The notes under the pieces: model-generated
Told to the model about the DNA's origin: nothing
The model's database searches: none
The model's input: only the letters and a program-made list of their open reading frames with translations
Translations under genes and position numbers: made by a program
Assembly: GCF_042492175.1 (NCBI RefSeq)
Contig: NZ_CP170453.1
Coordinates: 2,666,001 to 2,730,000 of the forward strand
Length of the DNA stretch: 64,000 bases
Source of the DNA: CAJXSN01 sp947492235
GTDB taxonomy: Bacteria; Pseudomonadota; Alphaproteobacteria; Sphingomonadales; Sphingomonadaceae
Direction of reading: 5' to 3'
Shown here: one piece after another, positions 1-7,681 of the stretch
How positions within the stretch are numbered: position 1 is the stretch's first letter
Layout of the letters: each line of letters begins with the position of its first letter

Positions 1-507
1 CTGACTGCCAAGCCGGTTCTGTATGTCTGCAACGTCGCCGAGGAAGACGCGGCGAAAGGCAATGCACTCTCCGCCAGAGTGTTCGCCAAGGCCGAGGCCG
101 AGGGGGCGCAGGCGGTGGTTGTCTCTGCTGCTATCGAGGCCGAGCTGGTTGCGATGGAAGGTGAGGAACGCGCCGAATATCTCGCTGAACTGGGGCTGGA
201 AGAAAGCGGTCTCGCCCGCGTGATCCGCGCGGGATACGAGCTGCTGGGCCTCAACACCTTCTTCACCGCTGGGCCCAAGGAATCCCGCGCATGGACCTTC
301 CCCGCGGGCGCAAAGGCACCGCAGGCTGCAGGCGAAATCCACACCGATTTCGAACGCGGCTTCATCCGCGCCGAAACCATCGCCTACGACGACTATGTAA
401 CACTGGGCGGCGAAAGCGCGGCGCGCGAGGCCGGTAAGCTGAGACAGGAAGGCAAGGATTACGACGTGCAGGACGGTGACGTTTTGCTGTTCAAATTCAA
501 TGTCTAA
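1..507 (+). CDS. ychF: Ribosome-binding ATPase YchF, C-terminal part
   Basis: The reading frame is open from base 1 and encodes about the last 168 residues of YchF, an Obg-family P-loop ATPase that binds ribosomes and is linked to redox response. The G domain lies outside the window. Visible are the end of the G-domain region (PVLYVCNVAEED), the helical segment and the C-terminal TGS domain with family-typical stretches AGEIHTDFERGFIRAE and GKDYDVQDGDVLLFKFNV. The last three residues, FNV, match the usual end of the family, so the 3' end is intact. The gene is truncated only by the window edge. Confidence 0.96.
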   Translation: MTAKPVLYVCNVAEEDAAKGNALSARVFAKAEAEGAQAVVVSAAIEAELVAMEGEERAEYLAELGLEESGLARVIRAGYELLGLNTFFTAGPKESRAWTFPAGAKAPQAAGEIHTDFERGFIRAETIAYDDYVTLGGESAAREAGKLRQEGKDYDVQDGDVLLFKFNV

Positions 508-541
508 ACATTCTCGGCACTAATCCCGCCGCTCTCCGTTG

Positions 542-1369
542 ATGGCAAAAGATCAACGGAGCATTGCGGTGGTAGACAAGACTGAGAAATTCAATTGGTT
601 GGTGCGGGTTGGCTATTTCAGCCGCGCGATCTTGTATGCTGTCCTCGGCCTCATCGCGCTCACCAGCGTCGGCAGAATTTCCGAGGGCACCAACGGCATT
701 TTCAAAGCCATAGAGGATTTCCCGGCCGGGACCGCCATCCTGTGGCTGATGGTTGTCGGCCTGATCGCATACGCCCTCTTCCGCTTCTGCTCGCCCCTAT
801 TCGATATCGAGAACGAAGGCAGCGACACCAAGGGCTGGGGCAAACGCATCGGCCATGCTAGCAGCGCAATCGGTCACTTGGCCCTCGCCTATTCCGCATT
901 CAAATTTGCCACCACCAGCAGCGGCGGGTCCGGCGGCGGAGCGCAGGAGGCCGCCTCCGGTGTGTTGTCGTTCGAATTGGGCGGCATGGTCCTCGGTATC
1001 CTCGGCATCGCATTTTTCGCCGCAGCCTTCTCGCAAGGAAAGAAGGCTGTCACGGGTTCCTTCATGAACCGCATTAGCGCGCAGGCCCCTAACGCCACCC
1101 GGATGCTCGGCGGCGCAGGCTTCATGGCCCGCGCGGTGGTTTATGCCATCATCGGTTGGTCGCTGTTTCAGGCAGGATTCCTGTCAGCGGGAAGCGAACA
1201 GATCAAAACTCTGGGCGACGCGGTTGCTTCTCTTGCGGGTGACGGGATTGTGTTCACTCTGGTGGCAATCGGACTTCTCACCTTTGGCCTCTTCAGCCTG
1301 ATCCTCGCGCGTTACCGGATCATTCCCGATCTGGGCGAAGATGGCCGGGTGCCTTCATACCGGGCATAG
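542..1369 (+). CDS. DUF1206 family membrane protein
   Basis: A 275-residue integral membrane protein that fits the DUF1206 family, whose members carry repeated two-helix units. Three hydrophobic pairs are visible at about residues 20-75, 105-160 and 195-260. Each begins with a similar motif in which an aromatic residue and an Arg precede the first helix (VGYFSRAILYAVLG, RIGHASSAIGHLALA, AGFMARAVVYAIIG), consistent with internal triplication. A TTG lies immediately upstream at 539, but the ATG at 542 is the simpler start. The function of the family is not known; the next gene, 14 bases downstream, is also a membrane protein. Confidence 0.85.
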   Translation: MAKDQRSIAVVDKTEKFNWLVRVGYFSRAILYAVLGLIALTSVGRISEGTNGIFKAIEDFPAGTAILWLMVVGLIAYALFRFCSPLFDIENEGSDTKGWGKRIGHASSAIGHLALAYSAFKFATTSSGGSGGGAQEAASGVLSFELGGMVLGILGIAFFAAAFSQGKKAVTGSFMNRISAQAPNATRMLGGAGFMARAVVYAIIGWSLFQAGFLSAGSEQIKTLGDAVASLAGDGIVFTLVAIGLLTFGLFSLILARYRIIPDLGEDGRVPSYRA

Positions 1370-1383
1370 GTCGGGGACATCGG

Positions 1384-2130
1384 ATGAGCTCCAGACCGAC
1401 CGCGAAGCTTTACCGTATGGTGATGGACAACCATGTCTGTCCCTACGGTATCAAATCCAAATGGCTCCTCGAGCGAAAGGGTTTTGCGGTCGATGACCAC
1501 CACCTCACGACCCGCGAGGAGACCGACGCGTTTAAGGAAAAGCACGGGGTCAAGACCACGCCTCAGACCTTCATCGATGGGGCGCGCATCGGCGGCTACA
1601 CCGATCTGCAGAAGCATTTCGGCACGAACGACAAAGACCCGGACGCAAAGAGCTATACGCCCGTTCTTGCCGTCTTTGCGGTGGGCGCGGCGCTCGCCAT
1701 ATCGCTCGCGCTCTTCGTGTACGACACCCCGTTCCATATTCGCACCGCCGAATGGTTTATCGCATTTTCGATGGCCATGCTCGCCATGCTCAAGCTGCAG
1801 GATGTCGAGCAATTTTCGACCATGTTTGTCGGCTATGATCTGCTGGGCAAACGCTGGGTGCCCTACGCCTATGCCTATCCCTTTCTGGAAGCCATTGCGG
1901 CGGTCCTGATGGCGGGGCGGATACTGCCGTGGTTCTCCATCCCGATAGCGTTCACCATCGGCAGTATAGGGGCAGCCAGTGTGTTCTACGCGGTCTACAT
2001 CCAGAAGCGCGACATCAAATGCGCCTGTGTCGGCGGCAGCGGGAACGTGCCGCTGGGCTTTATCTCGCTCAGCGAGAACCTGGCGATGATCGGCATGGCA
2101 ATATGGATGGTGTTGCGCCCTACCCTGTAA
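1384..2130 (+). CDS. Glutaredoxin domain fused to MauE/DoxX-like membrane domain
   Basis: A 248-residue two-domain protein. Residues 5-80 form a glutaredoxin fold with a CPYG active site (Cys19), so only the N-terminal cysteine of the usual CPYC pair is present. TTPQ supplies the cis-proline loop and GGYTDL the glutathione-site end. Residues 95-248 hold four predicted membrane helices resembling the MauE family of redox-associated membrane proteins, with a CAC pair at the loop before the last helix. The pairing suggests a membrane thiol-redox relay in which the glutaredoxin passes electrons to the membrane cysteines; this is inference. It probably shares a transcript with the DUF1206 gene. 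Confidence 0.85.
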   Translation: MSSRPTAKLYRMVMDNHVCPYGIKSKWLLERKGFAVDDHHLTTREETDAFKEKHGVKTTPQTFIDGARIGGYTDLQKHFGTNDKDPDAKSYTPVLAVFAVGAALAISLALFVYDTPFHIRTAEWFIAFSMAMLAMLKLQDVEQFSTMFVGYDLLGKRWVPYAYAYPFLEAIAAVLMAGRILPWFSIPIAFTIGSIGAASVFYAVYIQKRDIKCACVGGSGNVPLGFISLSENLAMIGMAIWMVLRPTL

Positions 2131-2146
2131 CGGCTAGAGCGCTGTC

Positions 2147-2611
2147 ATGCTCTATTACGAAGACATCGCGATCGGCTCCACTTCCAGTTACGGCCATTAC
2201 GAAGTGACCATGGAGGAAGTGCTGGAATTTGCGGGCAAGTATGATCCGCAGGCCTTTCACCTCGACAACGAAGCTGCGGCGAAGACCCATTTCGGGCGGA
2301 TTTCCGCGAGCGGATGGCACACCTGCGCGATGACCATGCGGATGATGGTCGACAATATGAAGAACAATGCGCAGGCCGGCCTTGGCTCGCCCGGGGTCGA
2401 TCAGTTGCGGTGGAAGAAGCCCGTCTATCCCGGCGATACCCTGCGGGTGGAAACCGAAGTGCTCGAGAAACGGCGGAGCAAATCGCGCCGCGAGATGGGC
2501 ATCTTCAAATCACGCGGGACGACTTTCAATCAGCACGGCGAACCCGTGCTCGAAATGATCAGCAACGGATTGATACAGGTGCGTGACCCGGACGCGCCGA
2601 TTGAGGACTAA
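2147..2611 (+). CDS. MaoC family (hot-dog fold) dehydratase
   Basis: A 154-residue single hot-dog domain of the MaoC/(R)-hydratase type. The hydratase signature is visible as DPQAFHLDNEAAAKTHFG followed by ASGWHTCAM, which supplies the catalytic Asp and His. Such enzymes hydrate 2-enoyl-CoA thioesters, but the substrate cannot be read from sequence. The later segment (RWKKPVYPGDTLRVETEV) is the conserved beta-strand region. It follows the glutaredoxin-MauE gene by 16 bases on the same strand and may share its transcript. It converges with the lipoprotein gene at 2619. Confidence 0.88.
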   Translation: MLYYEDIAIGSTSSYGHYEVTMEEVLEFAGKYDPQAFHLDNEAAAKTHFGRISASGWHTCAMTMRMMVDNMKNNAQAGLGSPGVDQLRWKKPVYPGDTLRVETEVLEKRRSKSRREMGIFKSRGTTFNQHGEPVLEMISNGLIQVRDPDAPIED

Positions 2612-2618
2612 CCGCGCC

Positions 2619-3092
2619 CTAGATCGAGCCTGAAGAGCATTGGAGAATGCCGTCCAGCTCGACCAGCTGGTTCTCGCTGGTCTGCAAGGTCAGCCCGCTT
2701 TCCATTTCCAAACGGCCCCCGCCCGATGCGCGCTCCTCGCCGCCGGGTGTCAGCGTCAGGACAGCAGCCTCGTTGCCGTAAACCAGCCCGATGCCGAGCG
2801 GCCCTTCCCCTTCCCCTGCCTCGGCGCCTTCGCTCAGCGGTAGCGGAGTGGCTTCCGGCCCGATCTTGATCCACGCCTTGTCCGGCTGGATCAGCGCCAG
2901 CGCCTGAATACTGCCACCGGCGGAGCGAAAGCCGCAGACTGTGCCGTAAATCTCGTGCTTCTCGATATCGGGCGCGCCCAATGCACCGAGCCGGAAATCG
3001 GGCTCTGCGGGGATTTCCCCTCCGGAACACGCGGCGAGCAGGCCCGCAGCCAGAATGGCGCTAATGGCGCCCGAACAATTTTTCGACATCAT
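2619..3092 (-). CDS. Putative lipoprotein downstream of mutL
   Basis: A 157-residue protein with an N-terminal signal ending in a lipobox (LLAAC, Cys22), so an envelope lipoprotein is likely. The mature part has no domain I recognise; it contains one further Cys pair (Cys53, Cys151) and an acidic Gly/Glu-rich loop near residue 93. The start lies inside mutL: the first 32 bases overlap the mutL 3' end in another frame, which suggests translational coupling and cotranscription with mutL. Two adjacent Met codons (3092, 3089) are possible starts. Function unknown. Confidence 0.7.
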   Translation of the reverse strand: MMSKNCSGAISAILAAGLLAACSGGEIPAEPDFRLGALGAPDIEKHEIYGTVCGFRSAGGSIQALALIQPDKAWIKIGPEATPLPLSEGAEAGEGEGPLGIGLVYGNEAAVLTLTPGGEERASGGGRLEMESGLTLQTSENQLVELDGILQCSSGSI

Positions 3093-4902
3093 CCATCCCC
3101 AATTTCACCCAGGTAGGGCGCCCGTGATTGCACTGGCCCGACCGGGGCGTTCGCTCCATTTCGCGCAGCAGCGCATTCATCTCGTCCACCCGCAATGTAC
3201 GCCCTGCCCTTACCGAACCGTGGCACGCCATTGTAGCCAGCACCAGGTCCAGCTTTTCGCCCAGCAGCAAGCTCTCGCCGTGCTTTGCCAGATCGTCGGC
3301 AATGTCCTGAAGCAGCTTATGCGGATCGCCGCCTGCCAGCGCGTGGGGCAGCGAGCGGACCAGCATGGCATTGGGGCCAAAACGCTCGATCGACAGGCCC
3401 AGCGTGTCCAGCTTGTCTGCGGCGTCTTCGAGACGGTCGCAGGCCAGCTCTTCCAGTTCCACGACTTCGGGGATCAGCATTGCCTGACTGCGCGCGACCG
3501 CCTCCGCTGCGCCTGCGGCTTTGAGGCGTTCGAGCACCAGTCGCTCATGCGCGGCGTGCTGGTCGACCAAGACCAGTCCGTCCTTCGCTTCTGCCACGAT
3601 GTAAGTGTTGGCGACTTGCCCGCGCGCCACACCGAGAGGAAAGTTCTCCGCCGGGGCTTCCGCCTCGCCTTCGACCGCCCGGCCCATCGGCGCGGCCATC
3701 ACATCGGCATCTGGCGCGCTCCATGGGCGCGCAGGTTCGCTCACGCGCGTGGTGCTTGCGCTCCAGTCACGGCCTTCAAAGATCGAGCGCAAAGCGGGCG
3801 AAGGCTCTTCCCGCACCGGCTCTTGCTGCCATTTCGCCATCGCACCAGCGTCAGCCTCCTGCGCGCTGCGGCGGTCGCCGGTCGAGAGCGCTTGCCTCAG
3901 GCCCGAGACAATAAACCCGCGCACGCCCTGCGCATCGCGGAACCGGACTTCGGTCTTCGCCGGATGGACATTCACGTCGACATCTTCAGGCGGCAGATCG
4001 AGGAACAGCGCCAGCACCGCATGCCGGTCCCGCGCCAGCATGTCGGAATAAGCTCCGCGCACAGCCCCGACCAGCACCCGGTCTTTCACCGGGCGACCGT
4101 TTACGAACAGATATTGATGATCCGCCACACCGCGATTGTAGGTCGGCAGGCCGGCAATGCCGGTCAGCCGCATTGTACCCGTGGGTGCCGGGCGCTCCAT
4201 GTCCAGCAGCACGCCATTGTCTTTGAGTTCACGCGCGACAATCTGCGCCACACGGTCGGGCAAGGCATCTTCCGGCTGCAAAGCCAGCACCCGCCGCTCG
4301 CCCTTCTCCTTGCGGTGCGTCAGGGTAAACCCGATATCGGGCCGCGCCATTGCAAGGCGGCGGACAATGTCCATACAAGCGCCATATTCGCTGCGGGAGG
4401 TACGCAGGAATTTGCGCCGCGCAGGCACTTTGGCAAAGACCTGCTCCACCCGCACCCGTGTGCCGGGCGGCAAGGCGGCAGGCCCCTCCTCCACCAGAAC
4501 GCCGTGATCGACCACTCGCCGCCAGCCATCCGCCGCGCCTTGCGGGCGGCTCTCCAGCGTGAGGCGTGCGACGCTGGCAATGGATGGCAAGGCTTCCCCG
4601 CGGAAACCGAGCGTTGCAACCCGTTCGATGGCTTGCGCCTCTCCAATCAGGGCGTCGGGCAATTTGGAGGTCGCATGGCGTTCCAGCGCCAAGGCCATGG
4701 CGGCAGGGTCCATCCCGCAGCCGTCATCCGTGACTTCGATCATGGTCAGCCCGCCATCCACCAGTGTGATGGCAATTCGGGTGGCACCGGCATCGACCGC
4801 ATTCTCGGTCAATTCCTTCAGCGCCGCCGCCGGGCGCTCGACCACTTCGCCCGCAGCAATGCGGTTGACCAGAGCTTCGGGAAGGCGGCGGATTTCCGGC
4901 AT
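3061..4902 (-). CDS. mutL: DNA mismatch repair protein MutL
   Basis: A 613-residue MutL. The N-terminal GHKL ATPase shows ELTENAVDAGA, DDGCGMD, ATSK and GFRGEALPSI. The C-terminal dimerisation domain carries DQHAAHERLVLE, which fits the DQHA-x2-E-x4-E nicking-endonuclease motif found in MutL of bacteria without MutH, together with ACHGSVRAG and a CNHGRPT variant of the CPHGRP zinc motif. The protein therefore probably nicks the nascent strand after MutS recognition. The chosen start (4902) gives the usual MPEIRRLPE opening; an in-frame ATG at 4914 would add four residues. It is divergent from mreB. Confidence 0.97.
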   Translation of the reverse strand: MPEIRRLPEALVNRIAAGEVVERPAAALKELTENAVDAGATRIAITLVDGGLTMIEVTDDGCGMDPAAMALALERHATSKLPDALIGEAQAIERVATLGFRGEALPSIASVARLTLESRPQGAADGWRRVVDHGVLVEEGPAALPPGTRVRVEQVFAKVPARRKFLRTSRSEYGACMDIVRRLAMARPDIGFTLTHRKEKGERRVLALQPEDALPDRVAQIVARELKDNGVLLDMERPAPTGTMRLTGIAGLPTYNRGVADHQYLFVNGRPVKDRVLVGAVRGAYSDMLARDRHAVLALFLDLPPEDVDVNVHPAKTEVRFRDAQGVRGFIVSGLRQALSTGDRRSAQEADAGAMAKWQQEPVREEPSPALRSIFEGRDWSASTTRVSEPARPWSAPDADVMAAPMGRAVEGEAEAPAENFPLGVARGQVANTYIVAEAKDGLVLVDQHAAHERLVLERLKAAGAAEAVARSQAMLIPEVVELEELACDRLEDAADKLDTLGLSIERFGPNAMLVRSLPHALAGGDPHKLLQDIADDLAKHGESLLLGEKLDLVLATMACHGSVRAGRTLRVDEMNALLREMERTPRSGQCNHGRPTWVKLGMDDVEKLFGRH

Positions 4903-5092
4903 GGATCGCACCATAACGACCAGTGGCCCGTCATACGAGATGACCTGTGTGTTTTGCCCCGGTTTTCCCCTAAATCCCGTGGTGTTTTCTGCGGCGAATC
5001 GTTAAGGAGCCGCATTCGCAGTCGCACTGGGCCCGATGGATCGCAAGTTCCGGGCCTATCCCACGATAAGTAATACGGAAATTCGGTTCACG

Positions 5093-6136
5093 ATGAGTTT
5101 TTTGAGCAATCTTTTCAAATTCGGCTCCCAGAACATGGCGATCGACCTCGGTACCGCCAACACTCTGGTGTATGTTCAGGACCAGGGCATTGTTCTGGAT
5201 GAACCGTCGGTTGTCGCAATCGAGACCGTCAACGGGATCAAGCGGGTCAAGGCTGTGGGCGATGATGCCAAGCTGATGATGGGCAAGACGCCGGACAGCA
5301 TCGAAGCCATCCGCCCCCTGCGTGACGGTGTGATCGCCGACATCGAAATCGCGGAAGAGATGATCAAGCACTTCATCCGCAAGGTGCACGGCAAGAAGAG
5401 CCTGTTCCGCTATCCCGAGATTACGATCTGTGTGCCTTCGGGCTCCACCTCGGTTGAAAAGCGCGCCATTCGCGATGCGGCCAGCAATGCCGGTGCGTCG
5501 GCGGTGTATCTGATCCTCGAGCCCATGGCGGCGGCCATCGGCGCCGATATGCCGGTGACGGAGCCAGTCGGCTCCATGGTGGTCGATATCGGCGGCGGCA
5601 CGACCGAGGTTGCTGTGCTCTCGCTGCGCGGGCTGGCTTACACGACATCGGTGCGGACCGGTGGTGACAAGATGGATGAAGCCATCGTTTCGTACGTGCG
5701 CCGACACCACAACCTGCTGATCGGTGAAAGCACGGCTGAACGGATCAAGAAGGATTACGGCGTCGCGGTCGCTCCTGCCGATGGCGTGGGCGAAAGCATC
5801 ATCATCAAGGGCCGCGATCTGGTAAACGGCGTGCCCAAAGAAATCAGCATCAACCAGTCGCATCTGGCCGAAGCGCTGAGCGAACCCATCGGCGCGATCG
5901 TCGAGGGTGTGCGCATTGCGCTGGAAAACACCGCGCCCGAACTGGCGGCCGATATTGTCGATCAGGGCATTGTCCTGACCGGCGGCGGCGCACTGATTGC
6001 CGGGCTGGACGAACATTTGCGCGACGAGACCGGTCTGCCGGTCAGCATTGCCGAAGATCCGCTAACCTGCGTGGCCGTGGGCACTGGCCGCGCGATGGAG
6101 GACCCGATTTACCGCGGCGTCCTGATGACGGCCTGA
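5093..6136 (+). CDS. mreB: Rod shape-determining protein MreB
   Basis: A 347-residue actin-like filament protein that positions the lateral wall elongation machinery under the inner membrane. The start at 5093 (MSFLSNLFKF) gives the usual amphipathic membrane-binding N terminus; the frame is open further upstream, to 5036, but that extension is not family-like. Nucleotide-binding motifs are visible: IDLGTANTLVYV (phosphate 1), VVDIGGGTTEVAVLS (phosphate 2) and LTGGGALIAGLD (adenosine). It is the first gene of mreB-mreC-mreD-mrdA-rodA; the promoter must lie in the 190-base gap shared with mutL. Confidence 0.98.
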   Translation: MSFLSNLFKFGSQNMAIDLGTANTLVYVQDQGIVLDEPSVVAIETVNGIKRVKAVGDDAKLMMGKTPDSIEAIRPLRDGVIADIEIAEEMIKHFIRKVHGKKSLFRYPEITICVPSGSTSVEKRAIRDAASNAGASAVYLILEPMAAAIGADMPVTEPVGSMVVDIGGGTTEVAVLSLRGLAYTTSVRTGGDKMDEAIVSYVRRHHNLLIGESTAERIKKDYGVAVAPADGVGESIIIKGRDLVNGVPKEISINQSHLAEALSEPIGAIVEGVRIALENTAPELAADIVDQGIVLTGGGALIAGLDEHLRDETGLPVSIAEDPLTCVAVGTGRAMEDPIYRGVLMTA

Positions 6137-6158
6137 TCTAGCGAAGGAGGGGCAGCAT

Positions 6159-7127
6159 ATGGCGCCGCCTTCCAATCGGCGCTCCGGCCATTCCCGCAGG
6201 GCGCAGTACGGGGTATTCACAGGATATGTGGTCGCCGGTCTCGGTGCGCTGATTGGCGCGCTGCTTCTGGGCATTTCCCTGTTCCAGCCCGGCTTCATGG
6301 CGGTCCCCCGCACGATTGCCACCGACGCCGTAGAACCGGTTGCGGACGCCAATGCGGCTGTGCGCAATGAAGGGCGCGGCTTTATCGAGAGCATTCAAGG
6401 CTATCTGAGAGCAGGCAGCCAGAACGATGCCCTGCGCAAGGAAGTGGAACTTGCCCGCATCCGTCTGGCCGAGGCAGAAGCGCTCAAGACCGAAAACGCG
6501 CGGCTGCAGGGGCTTCTTGGACTGACCAGAGAAGACGCGGAGCCGGTGACAGTTGCGCGTCTGGTCGGCTCCAGTTCCTCCAGCACGCGCCGCTTTGCCT
6601 ATATGGGGGCCGGTCGCAATGATGGTGTGCGCGAAGGCATGCCGGTGCGTTCGGCACGCGGTATTGTCGGGCGGGTGCTGGAGGTGGGCCGCAACAGTTC
6701 CCGCATCCTGCTGCTGACCGACAGCGAAAGCGTTGTGCCGGTGCGCCGCTCTTCCGACGAAGTGGTTGCCTTTGCTGAAGGCCGCGGCGACGGGCGGCTC
6801 GATATCCGGCTGATCAATCTGGGCGTCAATCCGCTGAAAGAAGGCGATGTCTTCGTGACCAGCGGCGCAGGCGGTTTCTACGAGCCGGGCATCGCCGTCG
6901 CCATCGTCAGCGAACTGACCGATGACGGTGCCATTGCGCGGGTGATTTCCGACCCAGCAGCAACCGATTACGTGTCGGTTGAGCAAATCTACCAGCCACA
7001 GGCCACGCAGGGCGCAGAGACTCCCATCGAGGAAGAGCTGGGTGCGCAGGATGGCGGTTCGGACACTCCGGAAGGCGATACCGAAGGTGATACCGACGGC
7101 CAAGATGCTGCGGATGATGAGGGCTGA
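6159..7127 (+). CDS. mreC: Rod shape-determining protein MreC
   Basis: A 322-residue periplasmic scaffold with one N-terminal membrane helix (about residues 24-48), a coiled coil (about 75-115, LRKEVELARIRLAEAEALK) and the beta-barrel core that contacts PBP2. The Shine-Dalgarno GAAGGAGG at 6143-6150 fixes the ATG. The C-terminal 45 residues form an acidic, Gly/Asp/Thr-rich tail (EGDTEGDTDGQDAADDEG) beyond the conserved core, probably disordered. The stop overlaps the mreD ATG by one base, indicating coupled translation. Confidence 0.96.
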   Translation: MAPPSNRRSGHSRRAQYGVFTGYVVAGLGALIGALLLGISLFQPGFMAVPRTIATDAVEPVADANAAVRNEGRGFIESIQGYLRAGSQNDALRKEVELARIRLAEAEALKTENARLQGLLGLTREDAEPVTVARLVGSSSSSTRRFAYMGAGRNDGVREGMPVRSARGIVGRVLEVGRNSSRILLLTDSESVVPVRRSSDEVVAFAEGRGDGRLDIRLINLGVNPLKEGDVFVTSGAGGFYEPGIAVAIVSELTDDGAIARVISDPAATDYVSVEQIYQPQATQGAETPIEEELGAQDGGSDTPEGDTEGDTDGQDAADDEG

Positions 7128-7681
7128 TGGAACAGCTTAATCCCAAATCCCGCAGCGATGCCTATGGCAGCCGGATCAATCGGGACCATTCCCCCATTCT
7201 CATCCACCTCGTGCCGTGGGGGACGATCCTGCTCGGCTGTCTTCTGCCGTTCCTGCCGATCATCAGCGCCATCCCGCTGGTGCCGCCGCTTGGCCTGCTG
7301 TTCCTGCTTGGCTGGCGGCTGGTCCGGCCCGGATTGCTGCCTGTATGGGCGGGCTTCCCCATCGGCCTGTTCGACGATCTATTCAGCGGTCAGCCATTCG
7401 GCAGCGGTATATTGCTGTTCTCGCTCATAATGCTGGGCATCGAGTTTTTTGATACGCGGTTCCCGTGGCGCAGTTTCTGGCAGGACTGGATGGCGGCTGC
7501 TTTGGCCATCATCGCCTATCTTGTCGGGGCCGCGCTGTTCTCAGGGGCCGATATTGGCCTGATCGCCCTCGCCTCAATCGGACCACAAGCTTTGCTTTCG
7601 ATCCTCGCTTTCCCGGTCATTGCGCGCATCATCGGCGGTCTGGACCGGCTGCGCCTGCTGCGTGTGAGGGTGCTGGGCTGA
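7127..7681 (+). CDS. mreD: Rod shape-determining protein MreD
   Basis: A 184-residue inner-membrane protein with about five predicted helices, the normal size for MreD, the membrane partner of MreC and RodA in the elongasome. Family-like features are GFPIGLFDDLFSGQPFGSGI in the loop between helices. Its ATG overlaps the mreC stop and its own TGA overlaps the mrdA ATG (TGATG), so it is translationally coupled on both sides. Confidence 0.94.
   Translation: MEQLNPKSRSDAYGSRINRDHSPILIHLVPWGTILLGCLLPFLPIISAIPLVPPLGLLFLLGWRLVRPGLLPVWAGFPIGLFDDLFSGQPFGSGILLFSLIMLGIEFFDTRFPWRSFWQDWMAAALAIIAYLVGAALFSGADIGLIALASIGPQALLSILAFPVIARIIGGLDRLRLLRVRVLG

Noticed and set aside
3055..5073. Long plus-strand open frame (672 codons) opposite mutL
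   Set aside because: It is the antisense of a clear MutL with all motifs; the translated sequence is His/Gln/Arg-rich and matches no fold, a GC-bias shadow.
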